64,000 nucleotides of DNA from [Leptolyngbya] sp. PCC 7376. GTDB taxonomy: Bacteria > Cyanobacteriota > Cyanobacteriia > Cyanobacteriales > MRBY01. Below, one piece after another: positions 18,042 through 26,756 of the stretch. Numbering within the stretch: position 1 is the first letter of the stretch; every line of letters begins with the position of its first letter. The stretch is taken from the NCBI RefSeq assembly GCF_000316605.1, contig NC_019683.1, forward strand, positions 2,960,036-3,024,035, given 5' to 3'. Below the pieces are notes generated by a model. That model searched no databases. It was given only the letters and a program-made list of their open reading frames with translations, and was not told the DNA's origin. A program made the position numbers and the translations under genes.

Positions 18042-20291
18042 ATGGATCACTTGAGTTCGAGTCAGCAAGGGTATTTGCGAGATTTATCAGCAGGATTACG
18101 GCCTGGGCAGGTGGAATTGGCGCAATGGCAGTCAGGGGCAATGGCTATTTCGGCAGTGCCGGGTTCTGGAAAATCTCATGCTTTGGCGATCGCTGCAGTG
18201 CTGACTTTAGCGCGGCAGCAGTTACATCAACAAAAGCAACTTTTAGTTGTGACTTTTACGCGATCTGCTGCGAGTAGTATTAAACAAAAAATTTGTGACC
18301 ATTTGAAAGAAGCGCGACTACCCGTGCTTGGCTTTACGGTACAAACGTTGCATGGTCTTGCATTACAGATTGCGAATCGCCATCCAGATGTATCGGGGCT
18401 AGATCTAGAGCGAGTAACCTTAACTCACACCCATGCTAATCATCCTGTTGTGAGGGAAGCTGTTGAAATTTGGATTCAAGATAATGAGGCTCTATTTCAA
18501 CGGCTTCTCGAAGGCGATCGCCGGGAAGATGAGGAGACAGAACGGTTACGGCGACAGTTTGCGTTACGGACAGAAATTTTGCCGCAGTTGGCGCAGACGG
18601 TGATTCACGAGGCAAAAAGCTCAAATTTACAGCCCGCCGATTTGTGGTATTTGGGAGAAAAGCTCGGCGATCGCTACAGTGTGATGGATATTGCGGCTGG
18701 GCTATTTGAGCAATATCAAGGGCTGATGTCGATTCGTAATTTGATTGATTATGACGACATGATTTTAGGGGCTTTGCGGGTGCTGGAAGTGGAGGAATTG
18801 CAGGAGCTTTGGCAAACGCAAATTTATGGGGTTTTTGAGGATGAGGCGCAGGATTCGAGTCCCTTGCAGGAGCGATTGCTCACTCTCTTGGCGGGCGATC
18901 GCCAAACCGAAAAAACAAATTTAGTGCGGGTGGGTGATCCGAATCAGGCGATTAATTCTACATTTACGCCGGCTGATCCATTTTATTTCAATCGCTTTTG
19001 TGAGCAGGTGAACTGTGCCGAAATTCAACAAGCTGGGCGTTCAAGTCCACCAATTATCGAAGCAGCAAATCAGCTATTGAATTGGGCTGGCCAAGAATCT
19101 TCGCCGCAGCGCCGAGCCTATCGCTTGCAAAATATTGCGCCTGTAGCCGCTGATGATCCCCAGCCGAATGCCAATCCTGAACCTGTGGGACAAGGGGTTG
19201 AGATTTTACAGCCAGAAGATATTTATGAAACGGTCGATTTAATTGGCGATCGCCTCAAAGCATTACTGACTGAAAACCCTGAACATAATGCAGCAATTTT
19301 GGTGCGCCGCCATCGCCAAGGCAAATTTATTGCGGACATTCTCAAAGAGCGATTTCGACAGAGTTCATTTCAGGTTTATGAAGCCCGTGATGGCAATAAC
19401 AATAGTCAAATTCCAGCTGAGATTTATCAAATTCTGCGGTTTCTCGATCGTCCCCATTCGCCAGATTGTCTCCAAGATGCACTCAAAGTTTTGGGCGATC
19501 GCCAACAAATTGCGACTCAAGATCTTAGTCGATTAGCCACTTATCCCGAAAAATTTCTCTATCCATCTCCTCTCGATCCTTTACCCGACCAACCGCAAAT
19601 TCTCGAAGCTCGTGCATTGTGCGATCGCCTCCTAAAAGCCCGCTGGGAATTACCGCATCATCAACTGATTCCCTTCCTTGCGATGACCCTCGACTATAGC
19701 GGTACGGAATTGGCGACGGTTCAAAAATTATCCGAACGCATTGCTCAAGAGGTCACCGACAAAAAATCTCTACAACAAACCCTCAGCATTCTGCAAAATC
19801 TGATGCGAGATGGCTTTAAAGATATTGATGAAGACACTGACTCTGCTTATACGCGCAAAAATCAGGTGACTATTCTGACGATGCACAAAGCGAAAGGCTT
19901 GGATTGGGATTATGTGTTTGTGCCGTTTCTCCATGAGGACGAAATTTCTGGGGAAGCTTGGGTGCCTAATGCCGCGAAATTTTTAGGAGATTATACGTTG
20001 GCGGAAGTGGCGCGGGCGCAAATTCGGCAGTTTGTGCATCGACAGGAGAAGGACTCATCGGATGAAACCGCTTTTCTCGATCCCAAGGGGGCTTGGAATG
20101 AAGCGCAATTACTCAAGCAGGAAGAGGAGTATCGGTTGCTCTATGTGGCGATGACTCGTGCGAAACGGTTGTTATGGTTATCGGCAGCTCAGGAAACGGC
20201 TTTTTCTTGGAGTGTGTTTCAACCGAATAAGAGTTCTCTCAAGGCAAAGGAAATGAGTCGTGCCCTGCAACATATTCGCACTCATTGCTGA
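18042..20291 (+). CDS. UvrD/PcrA-like superfamily 1 DNA helicase
   Basis: 749 residues from ATG 18042 (a TTG at 18030 would add four residues). Helicase motifs are complete: I AVPGSGKSH, II FEDEAQDSS, III VGDPNQAIN, V TILTMHKAKGLDWDYVFVP, VI LLYVAMTRAKRLLWLS. This is the SF1A family that unwinds DNA 3'-5' in nucleotide-excision and mismatch repair or acts as an AddAB-like relative; the UvrD-helicase name is at family level only. HIP1 sites occur at several codon positions. The upstream AGTACAAA element suggests possible SOS control. Confidence 0.88.
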   Translation: MDHLSSSQQGYLRDLSAGLRPGQVELAQWQSGAMAISAVPGSGKSHALAIAAVLTLARQQLHQQKQLLVVTFTRSAASSIKQKICDHLKEARLPVLGFTVQTLHGLALQIANRHPDVSGLDLERVTLTHTHANHPVVREAVEIWIQDNEALFQRLLEGDRREDEETERLRRQFALRTEILPQLAQTVIHEAKSSNLQPADLWYLGEKLGDRYSVMDIAAGLFEQYQGLMSIRNLIDYDDMILGALRVLEVEELQELWQTQIYGVFEDEAQDSSPLQERLLTLLAGDRQTEKTNLVRVGDPNQAINSTFTPADPFYFNRFCEQVNCAEIQQAGRSSPPIIEAANQLLNWAGQESSPQRRAYRLQNIAPVAADDPQPNANPEPVGQGVEILQPEDIYETVDLIGDRLKALLTENPEHNAAILVRRHRQGKFIADILKERFRQSSFQVYEARDGNNNSQIPAEIYQILRFLDRPHSPDCLQDALKVLGDRQQIATQDLSRLATYPEKFLYPSPLDPLPDQPQILEARALCDRLLKARWELPHHQLIPFLAMTLDYSGTELATVQKLSERIAQEVTDKKSLQQTLSILQNLMRDGFKDIDEDTDSAYTRKNQVTILTMHKAKGLDWDYVFVPFLHEDEISGEAWVPNAAKFLGDYTLAEVARAQIRQFVHRQEKDSSDETAFLDPKGAWNEAQLLKQEEEYRLLYVAMTRAKRLLWLSAAQETAFSWSVFQPNKSSLKAKEMSRALQHIRTHC

Positions 20292-20299
20292 TTATTAGT

Positions 20300-20590
20300 T
20301 TATAAGACTGTGGCGATCGCCTGTTCGAGTTCAGGTTTCGATAGCTCAGTGACAATAAATACTTCCTGTACTGATTTTCCTTTGCGAGCAATCAGTTTAA
20401 AACCCCCTCTGAGGGGTACAGAAATTCGGAGTTTGAGTTTGGGAATATTGCCTTTTGCTCGACTGAGAGCACCGGGCGTAATCGTGCGAATACCGCGATA
20501 ATCTACCAGCTTTTTTAAAATTGGAATCAAGCCATCAAGATGGGTTGAATGATTCCAGACTAAACGACCTGCTTCATCAGAATGGCTCAT
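20300..20590 (-). CDS. DUF2103 domain-containing protein
   Basis: 96 residues matching the small cyanobacterial DUF2103 family (sometimes called predicted metal-binding). Visible features are HSTHLDGLIPILKKL near the N-terminus and a basic central block (GALSRAKGNIPKLKLRIS, GGFKLIARKGKSVQEVFIV) resembling a nucleic-acid-binding beta sheet. It abuts clpS: its ATG at 20590 directly follows the clpS stop at 20591-20593, so the two are cotranscribed. Function unknown. Confidence 0.8.
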   Translation of the reverse strand: MSHSDEAGRLVWNHSTHLDGLIPILKKLVDYRGIRTITPGALSRAKGNIPKLKLRISVPLRGGFKLIARKGKSVQEVFIVTELSKPELEQAIATVL

Positions 20591-20884
20591 TTAAGCAGCC
20601 TCTAGGGGAGCCATCGTCAAACCTGCTCGCCGTAACTGTTGGTGATAAAGCTCTGCTGGTTCTTGGGGGCCGACCCAAACCGTTGCTTGTCCATCGAAAT
20701 GCACCTGATTTGTTAAATCCCACGCGCGATCGCTCGTCATATTAGGGATATAGGTCATGATGCTTTCTGCCACGTGCTGAAACGTATTCACATCGTCATT
20801 TAAAACAATCACCTTAAAATTTGGGTAAGGTTTGCGAATTGTTTTACTGGCGCTTTCTGGAGTAATCGTCGGAGCCGTTGGCAT
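20591..20884 (-). CDS. clpS: ATP-dependent Clp protease adaptor ClpS
   Basis: 97 residues. ClpS delivers N-degron substrates to ClpC/ClpA. The conserved NDDVNTFQHVAESI motif (residues about 29-42) and the C-terminal VHFDGQATVWVGPQEPAELYHQQL stretch define the family; the N-terminal 25 residues are a flexible tail. Cyanobacteria have ClpS1 and ClpS2; the length and NDDVNTF wording suit the common ClpS1 form. First gene of a two-gene unit with DUF2103. Confidence 0.93.
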   Translation of the reverse strand: MPTAPTITPESASKTIRKPYPNFKVIVLNDDVNTFQHVAESIMTYIPNMTSDRAWDLTNQVHFDGQATVWVGPQEPAELYHQQLRRAGLTMAPLEAA

Positions 20885-21162
20885 GGGATATGTTGGTGAT
20901 AATTAAAATAAAATAAATCTAAGATTACGTCGTTAAATCGCTTTCTCTACAAAGCTTTGAGCGATTTATATGATGGTAATGCTTAAGCAATATTCTAAAG
21001 AGCTACTTCTGAAATGACAAGGCAAGTCGCGGTTCTCGTCACAGGATCTCCAAATTGGGCGATCGCCGGAGCTAGAAAACGTTTTATAACTAATTTGGAA
21101 TTTGGGGTTGCGTTTCTCAAAAAGCGATGCTAGATTGTATAACTGTGTTGAGTAACACAAAC

Positions 21163-21234
21163 GGGTCGTTAGCTCAGCGGTAGAGCACTCGGCTTTTAAC
21201 CGATCGGTCCAGAGTTCGAATCTCTGACGACCCA
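21163..21234 (+). tRNA. trnK: tRNA-Lys (anticodon TTT)
   Basis: 72-nt cloverleaf. Acceptor arms GGGTCGT and ACGACCC pair perfectly with discriminator A at 21234; D arm GCTCAGCGGTAGAGC, anticodon loop CTTTTAA, T arm AGAGTTCGAATCTCT. No CCA is encoded. Reads codons AAA/AAG. Confidence 0.96.
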
Positions 21235-21248
21235 TTTTTTTAGAGAAT

Positions 21249-21278
21249 CCTGCAAAATTAAGTTTTTGCGGGTTTTTT
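21249..21278 (+). terminator. terminator after tRNA-Lys
   Basis: Stem CCTGCAAAA / TTTTGCGGG (21249-21257 with 21264-21272) followed by TTTTTT (21273-21278) and a second T run. Confidence 0.75.
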
Positions 21279-21367
21279 GATTTTTAGGATAATGCTGAAG
21301 ATAGTTGAGAATGTAGTCAGGTATGATGGCGTTGTCAAAATTTTGAATTACACTGACGGCTGAAAAT

Positions 21368-22093
21368 ATGGCTTGGCAACGTCCAGATAATCGCACCTTT
21401 GATCAACTTCGTCCTTTCAAGTTTGAGGTGGATTTTACAAAGTTTGCCAAAGCCTCTGTTCTGACATCCTGTGGCGATACAAAGGTTTTGTGCACGATTT
21501 CGGTTGAGGATCGGGTGCCACCCTTTTTGCGAGATAGCGGGCAGGGTTGGCTCACGGCAGAGTATCGGATGATGCCCGGTGCAACGCCTGAACGTCAGCG
21601 ACGTGAATTCATGAAATTATCGGGACGTACTCAAGAAATTCAGCGGTTAATTGGCCGCAGTTTACGAGCCGCAGTGGATCTCAAAGCGCTTGGCGAAAGA
21701 ACAATCACAGTTGATGCCGATGTGATGCAGGCTGATGGTGGAACGCGCACAACGTCGATTACTGGTGGTTTTGTCGGGGTGGCGATCGCCTGTGACCGTT
21801 TAGTAAAAGAAGGCATCTTAGAAAAGTCCCCAATTATTGCGCCAGTCGCTGCGATTTCTGTGGGTATTATCGAAGGAGAAGCGTTTCTCGACTTAAATTA
21901 CCCCGAAGATTTTGCCGCAGATGTCGACTTTAATGTAGTGATGATTGACGGTAAAAATCTAATCGAAGTCCAAGGTACTGCTGAAGCTGGCAGTTATACT
22001 CGGGCTGAACTAAACAAGATTCTTGACGTTGCTGAAACAGGCATTCAAGAATTAACAGCTCTGCAAAACTTAGCGATTGATGGCTCTGAATAA
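21368..22093 (+). CDS. rph: ribonuclease PH
   Basis: 241 residues, typical for RNase PH, the phosphorolytic 3'-5' exonuclease that trims tRNA 3' ends. Characteristic stretches: [16 protein letters not shown] at the start, [34 protein letters not shown] with the phosphate-binding Arg, [16 protein letters not shown], and [15 protein letters not shown]. It lies just downstream of tRNA-Lys, a sensible context though not obviously cotranscribed because a terminator intervenes. Confidence 0.95.
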   Translation: MAWQRPDNRTFDQLRPFKFEVDFTKFAKASVLTSCGDTKVLCTISVEDRVPPFLRDSGQGWLTAEYRMMPGATPERQRREFMKLSGRTQEIQRLIGRSLRAAVDLKALGERTITVDADVMQADGGTRTTSITGGFVGVAIACDRLVKEGILEKSPIIAPVAAISVGIIEGEAFLDLNYPEDFAADVDFNVVMIDGKNLIEVQGTAEAGSYTRAELNKILDVAETGIQELTALQNLAIDGSE

Positions 22094-22144
22094 AAGCGTT
22101 TGATTTTTAGACTTTTTTCAAACCCCAAAGAAAATAATGGTTGT

Positions 22145-22182
22145 TTTGTACTAAATTGAAAGTGTTAGCTATTTAGTACAAA
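22145..22182. promoter_or_regulatory. perfect 12-bp inverted repeat, candidate operator
   Basis: TTTGTACTAAAT (22145-22156) and ATTTAGTACAAA (22171-22182) are exact reverse complements separated by 14 bp. The right arm ends 6 bp before the ATG of the 59-residue ORF. The same 12-mer, ATTTAGTACAAA, occurs upstream of lexA at 34947-34958. Each arm carries AGTAC, the core of the cyanobacterial LexA box. Regulator not proven. Confidence 0.55.
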
Positions 22183-22188
22183 GAAACT

Positions 22189-22368
22189 ATGGAAAATAAA
22201 AACAATGAGCCTTCGCAAATTGGGCTGAGTTTAGTCTGTTCGGAAAAAGTCGTACTAAAGTTTCTTGGGATCCTATTCTTTTTGATTGCAGCTTTATTGC
22301 AACTTAACCACGGAGAAAAGATGGAAATTCCTACTTTTGAATTTCACGAGCAACACTCAAGGTTTTAA
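22189..22368 (+). CDS. small membrane protein (59 residues)
   Basis: ATG 22189 to TAA 22366-22368. The product has a polar N-terminus, one hydrophobic span (VVLKFLGILFFLIAALLQL, about residues 21-39) and a polar tail. I recognise no family. It sits directly behind the 12-bp inverted repeat and 44 bp upstream of the UmuD-like gene on the same strand, so cotranscription is plausible. Coding status rests on the frame, the transmembrane pattern and position only. Confidence 0.45.
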   Translation: MENKNNEPSQIGLSLVCSEKVVLKFLGILFFLIAALLQLNHGEKMEIPTFEFHEQHSRF

Positions 22369-22412
22369 TTTGCGTTATTTGATCATTTGCATTCAAATTT
22401 AAGAGGTTTTTT

Positions 22413-23012
22413 ATGTCACGTGGTGGTTTCCGAGAAAAATCTGGTCGTAAACCCAAATGGGGGCCAGGGGAAAAAACCTGTAGAGTTCCTGTTCCACAGT
22501 CAATTCGCTATGCATTAGAGGATGCTATTGAGGAGTTATGGCATGGTGAAGGCCTACGTGGTCAAGCTCTAATTGATGCATTACTCTCTATTCGATTCCG
22601 TAAACTTCCCAAATACAACGCAGCAGTTTCTGCCGGTGGTAATCGAACATCTAGTGCTGGGGGAGAAGTGCGAGGAAGTGATTATGAAGAAGTTGATTTA
22701 TTTGAAGAACTGATCACAAAACCCGAAAATATGATGATTCTTCCAGTTGTTGGGGATTCAATGATTGGTATTGGTATCTATCAAGATGATTGGTTGATTG
22801 TCGAGAAAATAGACCCTTTATTCGAAAGACCTAAGGAAGGAGATATTGTTATTGCCTCAATAAATGATGAGGATGTAGTGAAGCGATATCTGCGAGAAAA
22901 TGGACAGATTGTATTAGCTTCCGAAAATCCGGACTATCCTCCTATTAAGTACTCTGAAGGCTCGATTTATATCTCAGGAATCGTCAAATCCGTTATTCGT
23001 CGTAACTTGTAA
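22413..23012 (+). CDS. S24 family peptidase, UmuD-like
   Basis: 199 residues. The C-terminal half is a LexA/UmuD-type S24 peptidase: catalytic Ser116 in PVVGDSMIG and Lys157 in DVVKRYLR, with an Ala-Gly cleavage bond at 74-75 (VSAGGN). The N-terminus has no LexA-type helix-turn-helix; instead it has KSGRKPKWGPGEKTCRVPVP, the basic leader of cyanobacterial UmuD-like proteins. UmuD normally partners the polymerase UmuC, which is not in the window. AAGAGG precedes ATG 22413. SOS control is inferred from the upstream AGTAC element. Confidence 0.82.
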   Translation: MSRGGFREKSGRKPKWGPGEKTCRVPVPQSIRYALEDAIEELWHGEGLRGQALIDALLSIRFRKLPKYNAAVSAGGNRTSSAGGEVRGSDYEEVDLFEELITKPENMMILPVVGDSMIGIGIYQDDWLIVEKIDPLFERPKEGDIVIASINDEDVVKRYLRENGQIVLASENPDYPPIKYSEGSIYISGIVKSVIRRNL

Positions 23013-23114
23013 AATACCCTAGACTTTTAAGATCAACAAAGTTACGTTCACCGAAACAAGCCTTGATATATTTATACGAGTTCAAACTGTCCGTCATTTT
23101 GGGAAATAAACAAT

Positions 23115-23888
23115 ATGCTCGCGAAACGAATTTTGCCTTGCCTTGATGTCAATGCTGGACGGGTTGTTAAAGGTGTGAATTTCGTAGATCTCAAAGATGC
23201 AGGCGATCCTGTTGAGTTGGCGAAGGTTTATAACGATGCAGGCGCAGATGAATTAGTTTTTCTCGACATTACGGCGACCCACGAAGATCGCGGCACGATT
23301 ATTGATGTCGTTTATCGGACTGCCGAACAGGTTTTTATTCCTTTGACCGTTGGTGGTGGTATCAGTAATACAGACCAAATCAAAAATCTCCTGCGGGCTG
23401 GTGCAGATAAAGTCAGTATAAATTCCTCTGCAGTGCGTAATCCTGATTTTATTAATGAGGCTGCTGATCGATTTGGAAATCAGTGCATTGTTGTGGCGAT
23501 TGATGCGCGTCGTCGTGAAGACCCTGAAAATCCAGGTTGGGACGTTTATGTGCGGGGTGGTCGTGAAAATACAGGCATTGATGCGCTCGAATGGGCAAAA
23601 GAAATGGCGCAACGTGGCGCAGGTGAATTGCTCGTAACAAGTATGGATGCTGATGGCACTCAAGCTGGCTACGACCTCGAAATCACTCGGGCGATCGCCG
23701 ATGCTGTGGAAATCCCTGTCATTGCGTCTGGTGGCGCAGGCAATACCCACCACATTTATGAAGCCCTCACCGATGGCAAAGCAGAAGCAGCCCTACTCGC
23801 TTCACTCTTGCACTACGGACAACTTACCGTTGCCGAAATCAAAACTTACTTACAACAACACAAAGTTCCAGTTCGCCCCAACCGCTAA
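23115..23888 (+). CDS. hisF: imidazole glycerol phosphate synthase subunit HisF
   Basis: 257 residues, the cyclase half of the synthase that makes imidazole glycerol phosphate and AICAR in histidine synthesis. Catalytic Asp residues lie in [15 protein letters not shown] (Asp11) and VAIDARRR (about Asp130). The (beta/alpha)8 phosphate-binding loops GGGISN and ASGGAGN are visible. Its partner glutaminase subunit hisH is 5.6 kb away at 29.5 kb and hisIE at 39.1 kb: his genes are dispersed, as usual in cyanobacteria. Confidence 0.97.
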   Translation: MLAKRILPCLDVNAGRVVKGVNFVDLKDAGDPVELAKVYNDAGADELVFLDITATHEDRGTIIDVVYRTAEQVFIPLTVGGGISNTDQIKNLLRAGADKVSINSSAVRNPDFINEAADRFGNQCIVVAIDARRREDPENPGWDVYVRGGRENTGIDALEWAKEMAQRGAGELLVTSMDADGTQAGYDLEITRAIADAVEIPVIASGGAGNTHHIYEALTDGKAEAALLASLLHYGQLTVAEIKTYLQQHKVPVRPNR

Positions 23889-24118
23889 ATAATGGAGACT
23901 TCCTTAAATAAGTTTGTAAAAGAATATTTTTCTGCTAGCTGGGCTTGACAAAAAACAATGATTGTTCATTTCGAGGCAGTGTAGACATCGATTTCTCCGT
24001 AATCCTTAGGAATTAAGCAATACAGAATATCTTGGCAAATCTTAAGATACCCTGAACGATCCACCAAGATGTGGGGAAAGATGTACTAGAATAAACATCA
24101 ATTAACAAAAATTAAAAT

Positions 24119-24307
24119 ATGCTGGTTCCGATTCTCATATTCAATGTCGCTCTTGTGGCGTGGTCGCTCCACCTCATGCAGCAAGCATTTGATCAACAGG
24201 AGTTCTCTCTAATGTTGGCTGGAACCCTAGTGGCAGCCGCAGCTGCGGGAATGATGGTTGTTTATTTCCTCATGAACCATTGCCTTAGTAAACTATTACT
24301 CACCTAG
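24119..24307 (+). CDS. small two-span membrane protein (62 residues)
   Basis: The product consists of two hydrophobic segments (about residues 2-21 and 31-52) joined by a short loop QQAFDQQEFS. No family recognised. The 230-bp stretch before it shows no other gene. There is no strong ribosome-binding site, so coding status is moderate. Downstream, 24308-24427 holds an inverted repeat TTGTTGCG / CGCAACAA at 24393-24430 of unknown role. Confidence 0.45.
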   Translation: MLVPILIFNVALVAWSLHLMQQAFDQQEFSLMLAGTLVAAAAAGMMVVYFLMNHCLSKLLLT

Positions 24308-24426
24308 TTCTTCGCCCGACTAATTATTTCTGAATCAACTTTTCATGTCAGAAATTTTATTTTGATTATTTTTTAAGTGAATCCCTTGGGATATTGTTGC
24401 GAGGAGATTCCCTTCGTTCGAACGCA

Positions 24427-24468
24427 ACAAAAAAATGTGGGTCTCTTTGATGAAAAGATCTCCACATT
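24427..24468 (-). terminator. terminator downstream of the DUF561 gene
   Basis: On the minus strand AATGTGG (24468-24462) pairs with CCACATT (24440-24434), with an inner AGATCTTTT/AAAGAGAC extension, and is followed by a T run to 24427. Confidence 0.75.
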
Positions 24469-24530
24469 ACCGGAATTTATTATGCGGCTAAACCTTGCAA
24501 TATAGCCAGCTGAGAAAAAGAACTAAATTA

Positions 24531-25271
24531 CTAGCGCTGGGCTTTTACTGAGGAAGTTTCGAGAGCTTCTACTAATTTGCGTACGGCTGCGACCATTGCC
24601 AAAGGATCGTTGAGCTTATTGATTGCAGAGCCAACACCGATACCCATTGCACCTGCGGCGATCGCCATAGGAGCCGTGACATCAGAGAGACCAGACGCAC
24701 ACATGACAGGCACATCAACTGCACGGGCGATCGCATGGGCTGCCGCAAGAGTAGGAGCCGCCTTTTCGATCAAGCCGAGCGTACCGGCACTGATGGGGTG
24801 ACTCGCTTTACCACCTTCAGTTTGAATAATGTCAGCACCAGCAGTAACCAGAGCCTCTGCGAGAGCAACTTGCTCATCTAATGCCAAAATGTGAGGCACT
24901 GTGACAGACAGCGTGACGTTGGGAAGTAGAGCGCGAGTTTCTTTTGTAAGAGCTAGAACTTCTTCTGCTTCAAAGCGACGGCCTTCTTCATAGAACGCAT
25001 CAAAATTACCGATTTCAACGAGATCCGCACCAGCATCAACCGCATCTTTTAAAACCTGAGCATCAACCGCAGATACACAAACAAGCAAAGAAATGGTTTC
25101 TTTTACTTGGCGAATTAATTCTGCATCCGCCGCAATATCCACAAACGTTGCACCACCCATCTCCGCCGCCTTCACCACAGCGAGAACATTGTCAGTGTCC
25201 AAATTTTTGAGACCACTAATTACTTTTAATGCCCGACGTTGAGCAAAGGCATTTTTTAGCATGACATCCAT
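24531..25271 (-). CDS. DUF561 / Ycf23-like TIM-barrel protein
   Basis: 246 residues matching DUF561, the family of the red-algal plastid ORF ycf23, conserved across cyanobacteria and plastids. It looks like a (beta/alpha)8 barrel (VISGLKNLD, VVKAAEMGGATFVDIA, DAGADLVEIGNFDAF, VTAGADIIQTEGG, AAGAMGIGVGSAI). Biochemical function is not established. Start ATG 25271; an in-frame ATG at 25262 is possible. A TATGTACTAAAT element lies at 25282-25293, 11 bp upstream of the start. Confidence 0.85.
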   Translation of the reverse strand: MDVMLKNAFAQRRALKVISGLKNLDTDNVLAVVKAAEMGGATFVDIAADAELIRQVKETISLLVCVSAVDAQVLKDAVDAGADLVEIGNFDAFYEEGRRFEAEEVLALTKETRALLPNVTLSVTVPHILALDEQVALAEALVTAGADIIQTEGGKASHPISAGTLGLIEKAAPTLAAAHAIARAVDVPVMCASGLSDVTAPMAIAAGAMGIGVGSAINKLNDPLAMVAAVRKLVEALETSSVKAQR

Positions 25272-25411
25272 AAGATCTAAATATGTACTAAATATTTTGA
25301 GTCCTTTATAGTTTATCTCCCAATGTTCATAGCACTGTGTTCAAAGCGCTGACTTCAGTAAAATTAGTCCCATCAATAATTTAATTTGCAGAGTCTAACG
25401 AAAATAAGCCG

Positions 25412-25819
25412 ATGACTGATATCGAACGTCCCCCAGAGCAATGCGATGAAACTTTAAAAAATTGTGTTGACAACTTAGGAATTTCACAAATTGATCGCCA
25501 TGTGTTTATTTGTGCAGATCAAACCAAACCGAAATGTTGTGATAAAGCTGCCAGTATTGAGGCCTGGAACTACTTGAAAACACGTCTCAAGGAGTTGGAA
25601 TTAGATCGTGTATCCACAGAATCTCCCCACATTTTCCGGACAAAGGCGAATTGTCTCAGGGTTTGTAATCAAGGCCCAGTTCTCGTGATCTACCCTGATG
25701 GGGTTTGGTATCGCAATGCTTCTCCGGCACTCATCGAACGGATTATTCAAGAACATCTGCTCGGCGATCGCCCTGTGAGAGAGTATGTCATTGCGGAATA
25801 TCCCCTACCTCAACCCTAA
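25412..25819 (+). CDS. thioredoxin-like [2Fe-2S] ferredoxin domain protein
   Basis: 135 residues. The domain (about residues 28-115) has the four cysteines of thioredoxin-like [2Fe-2S] proteins: CADQTKPKCC, then CLRVC. The FICADQ start and VIYPDGVWYRNASPALIERII end are typical. Such proteins act as electron carriers or in metal-linked redox sensing; partner unknown. Single gene, 98 bp upstream of a response regulator. Confidence 0.82.
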   Translation: MTDIERPPEQCDETLKNCVDNLGISQIDRHVFICADQTKPKCCDKAASIEAWNYLKTRLKELELDRVSTESPHIFRTKANCLRVCNQGPVLVIYPDGVWYRNASPALIERIIQEHLLGDRPVREYVIAEYPLPQP

Positions 25820-25917
25820 AACTTTACAAAGTTGAAGAACAAACTTTGACACTTTTTTATATAGAGCACGAGATTTGGTTGCTAAGATTTGATTAACATT
25901 GCAGAACCCTTTCAAGT

Positions 25918-26562
25918 ATGAGCGATTCCCTGAACCCCCAGACCACCAAGCTGCTTCTAATCGATGATGATCCAAATCTCATCCTTTTAGTGCAAGATTA
26001 TCTCGAATTTCGGGGTTATCAAATTATGACTGCCAACAACGGTGCCGAAGGCCTAAAAGCGCTTGAAGAAGACGTTCCAGATCTCATTATTTGTGATGTC
26101 ATGATGCCTGAAATGGATGGCTACTCTTTTATTCAAGAAGTCCGTAAAAATGCCAAGACCAGTTGGATTCCAGTTATTTTTCTCTCCGCAAAAAGTCAGA
26201 TTCAAGACCGTATTCAAGGTTTGAACCAAGGAGCTGATGTATACCTTGTGAAACCTTTTGAGCCAGAAGAACTTGTTGCCCAGGTTGAGTCTTCTCTCAG
26301 TCAAGCCAAACGGATGTTGAGCTATTCCGGTAGTGGTAATAAATCTTCGATGCTCCAAGTTCCGAGCAATGTTGAGCTTACTCCCACTGAAACAAAGGTC
26401 GTCAGTTTCGTGTCTCAAGGATTGTCTAATCGGGAAATTTCCGAAAAGCTCAATGTCAGTCAACGCACCATTGAGAGTCATGTTTCAAACATGCTTAACA
26501 AGACTAATTTAAATAACCGTACAGAGCTTGCTAGATGGGCAATGGATAACGGATTAGTTTAG
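25918..26562 (+). CDS. NarL/LuxR-type response regulator (Ycf29-like)
   Basis: 214 residues. Receiver domain residues 11-125: acidic pocket LLLIDDDPN, phospho-acceptor Asp60 (IICDVMMPEMDGY), Lys112 (LVKPFEPEE). A linker (SYSGSGNKSSM) leads to a LuxR-type helix-turn-helix, LTPTETKVVSFVSQGLSNRE then SEKLNVSQRTIESHVSNML. The family includes plastid Ycf29. No sensor kinase is adjacent, so its input is unknown. Confidence 0.88.
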   Translation: MSDSLNPQTTKLLLIDDDPNLILLVQDYLEFRGYQIMTANNGAEGLKALEEDVPDLIICDVMMPEMDGYSFIQEVRKNAKTSWIPVIFLSAKSQIQDRIQGLNQGADVYLVKPFEPEELVAQVESSLSQAKRMLSYSGSGNKSSMLQVPSNVELTPTETKVVSFVSQGLSNREISEKLNVSQRTIESHVSNMLNKTNLNNRTELARWAMDNGLV

Positions 26563-26620
26563 ATACTTGACAAAACACGGTAAGGGTTTGCTATAGTTGT
26601 TTCCGGTGAAAACACCGAAC

Positions 26621-26693
26621 GCCCACGTAGCTCAGTTGGTAGAGCAGCTGATTTGTAATCAGCCGGTCGCAGGTTCAAGTCCTGTTGTGGGCT
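26621..26693 (+). tRNA. trnT: tRNA-Thr (anticodon TGT)
   Basis: 73-nt cloverleaf. Acceptor GCCCACG pairs with TGTGGGC (one G-U), discriminator T at 26693; D arm GCTCAGTTGGTAGAGC, anticodon loop TTTGTAA, T arm GCAGGTTCAAGTCCTGT. No encoded CCA. A T run follows directly. Confidence 0.96.
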
Positions 26694-26756
26694 TTTTTAG
26701 TGCCTAGAATAAAAGGCAGTGAAGTTCAGGTTTTATGACTTGATGGAGATAGATTA

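Noticed and set aside
20966-21396. Two minus-strand open frames
   Set aside because: They lie across tRNA-Lys and its flanks and have no protein-like features.
24393-24430. Inverted repeat TTGTTGCG / CGCAACAA as a terminator
   Set aside because: No T run on the correct side in either direction.
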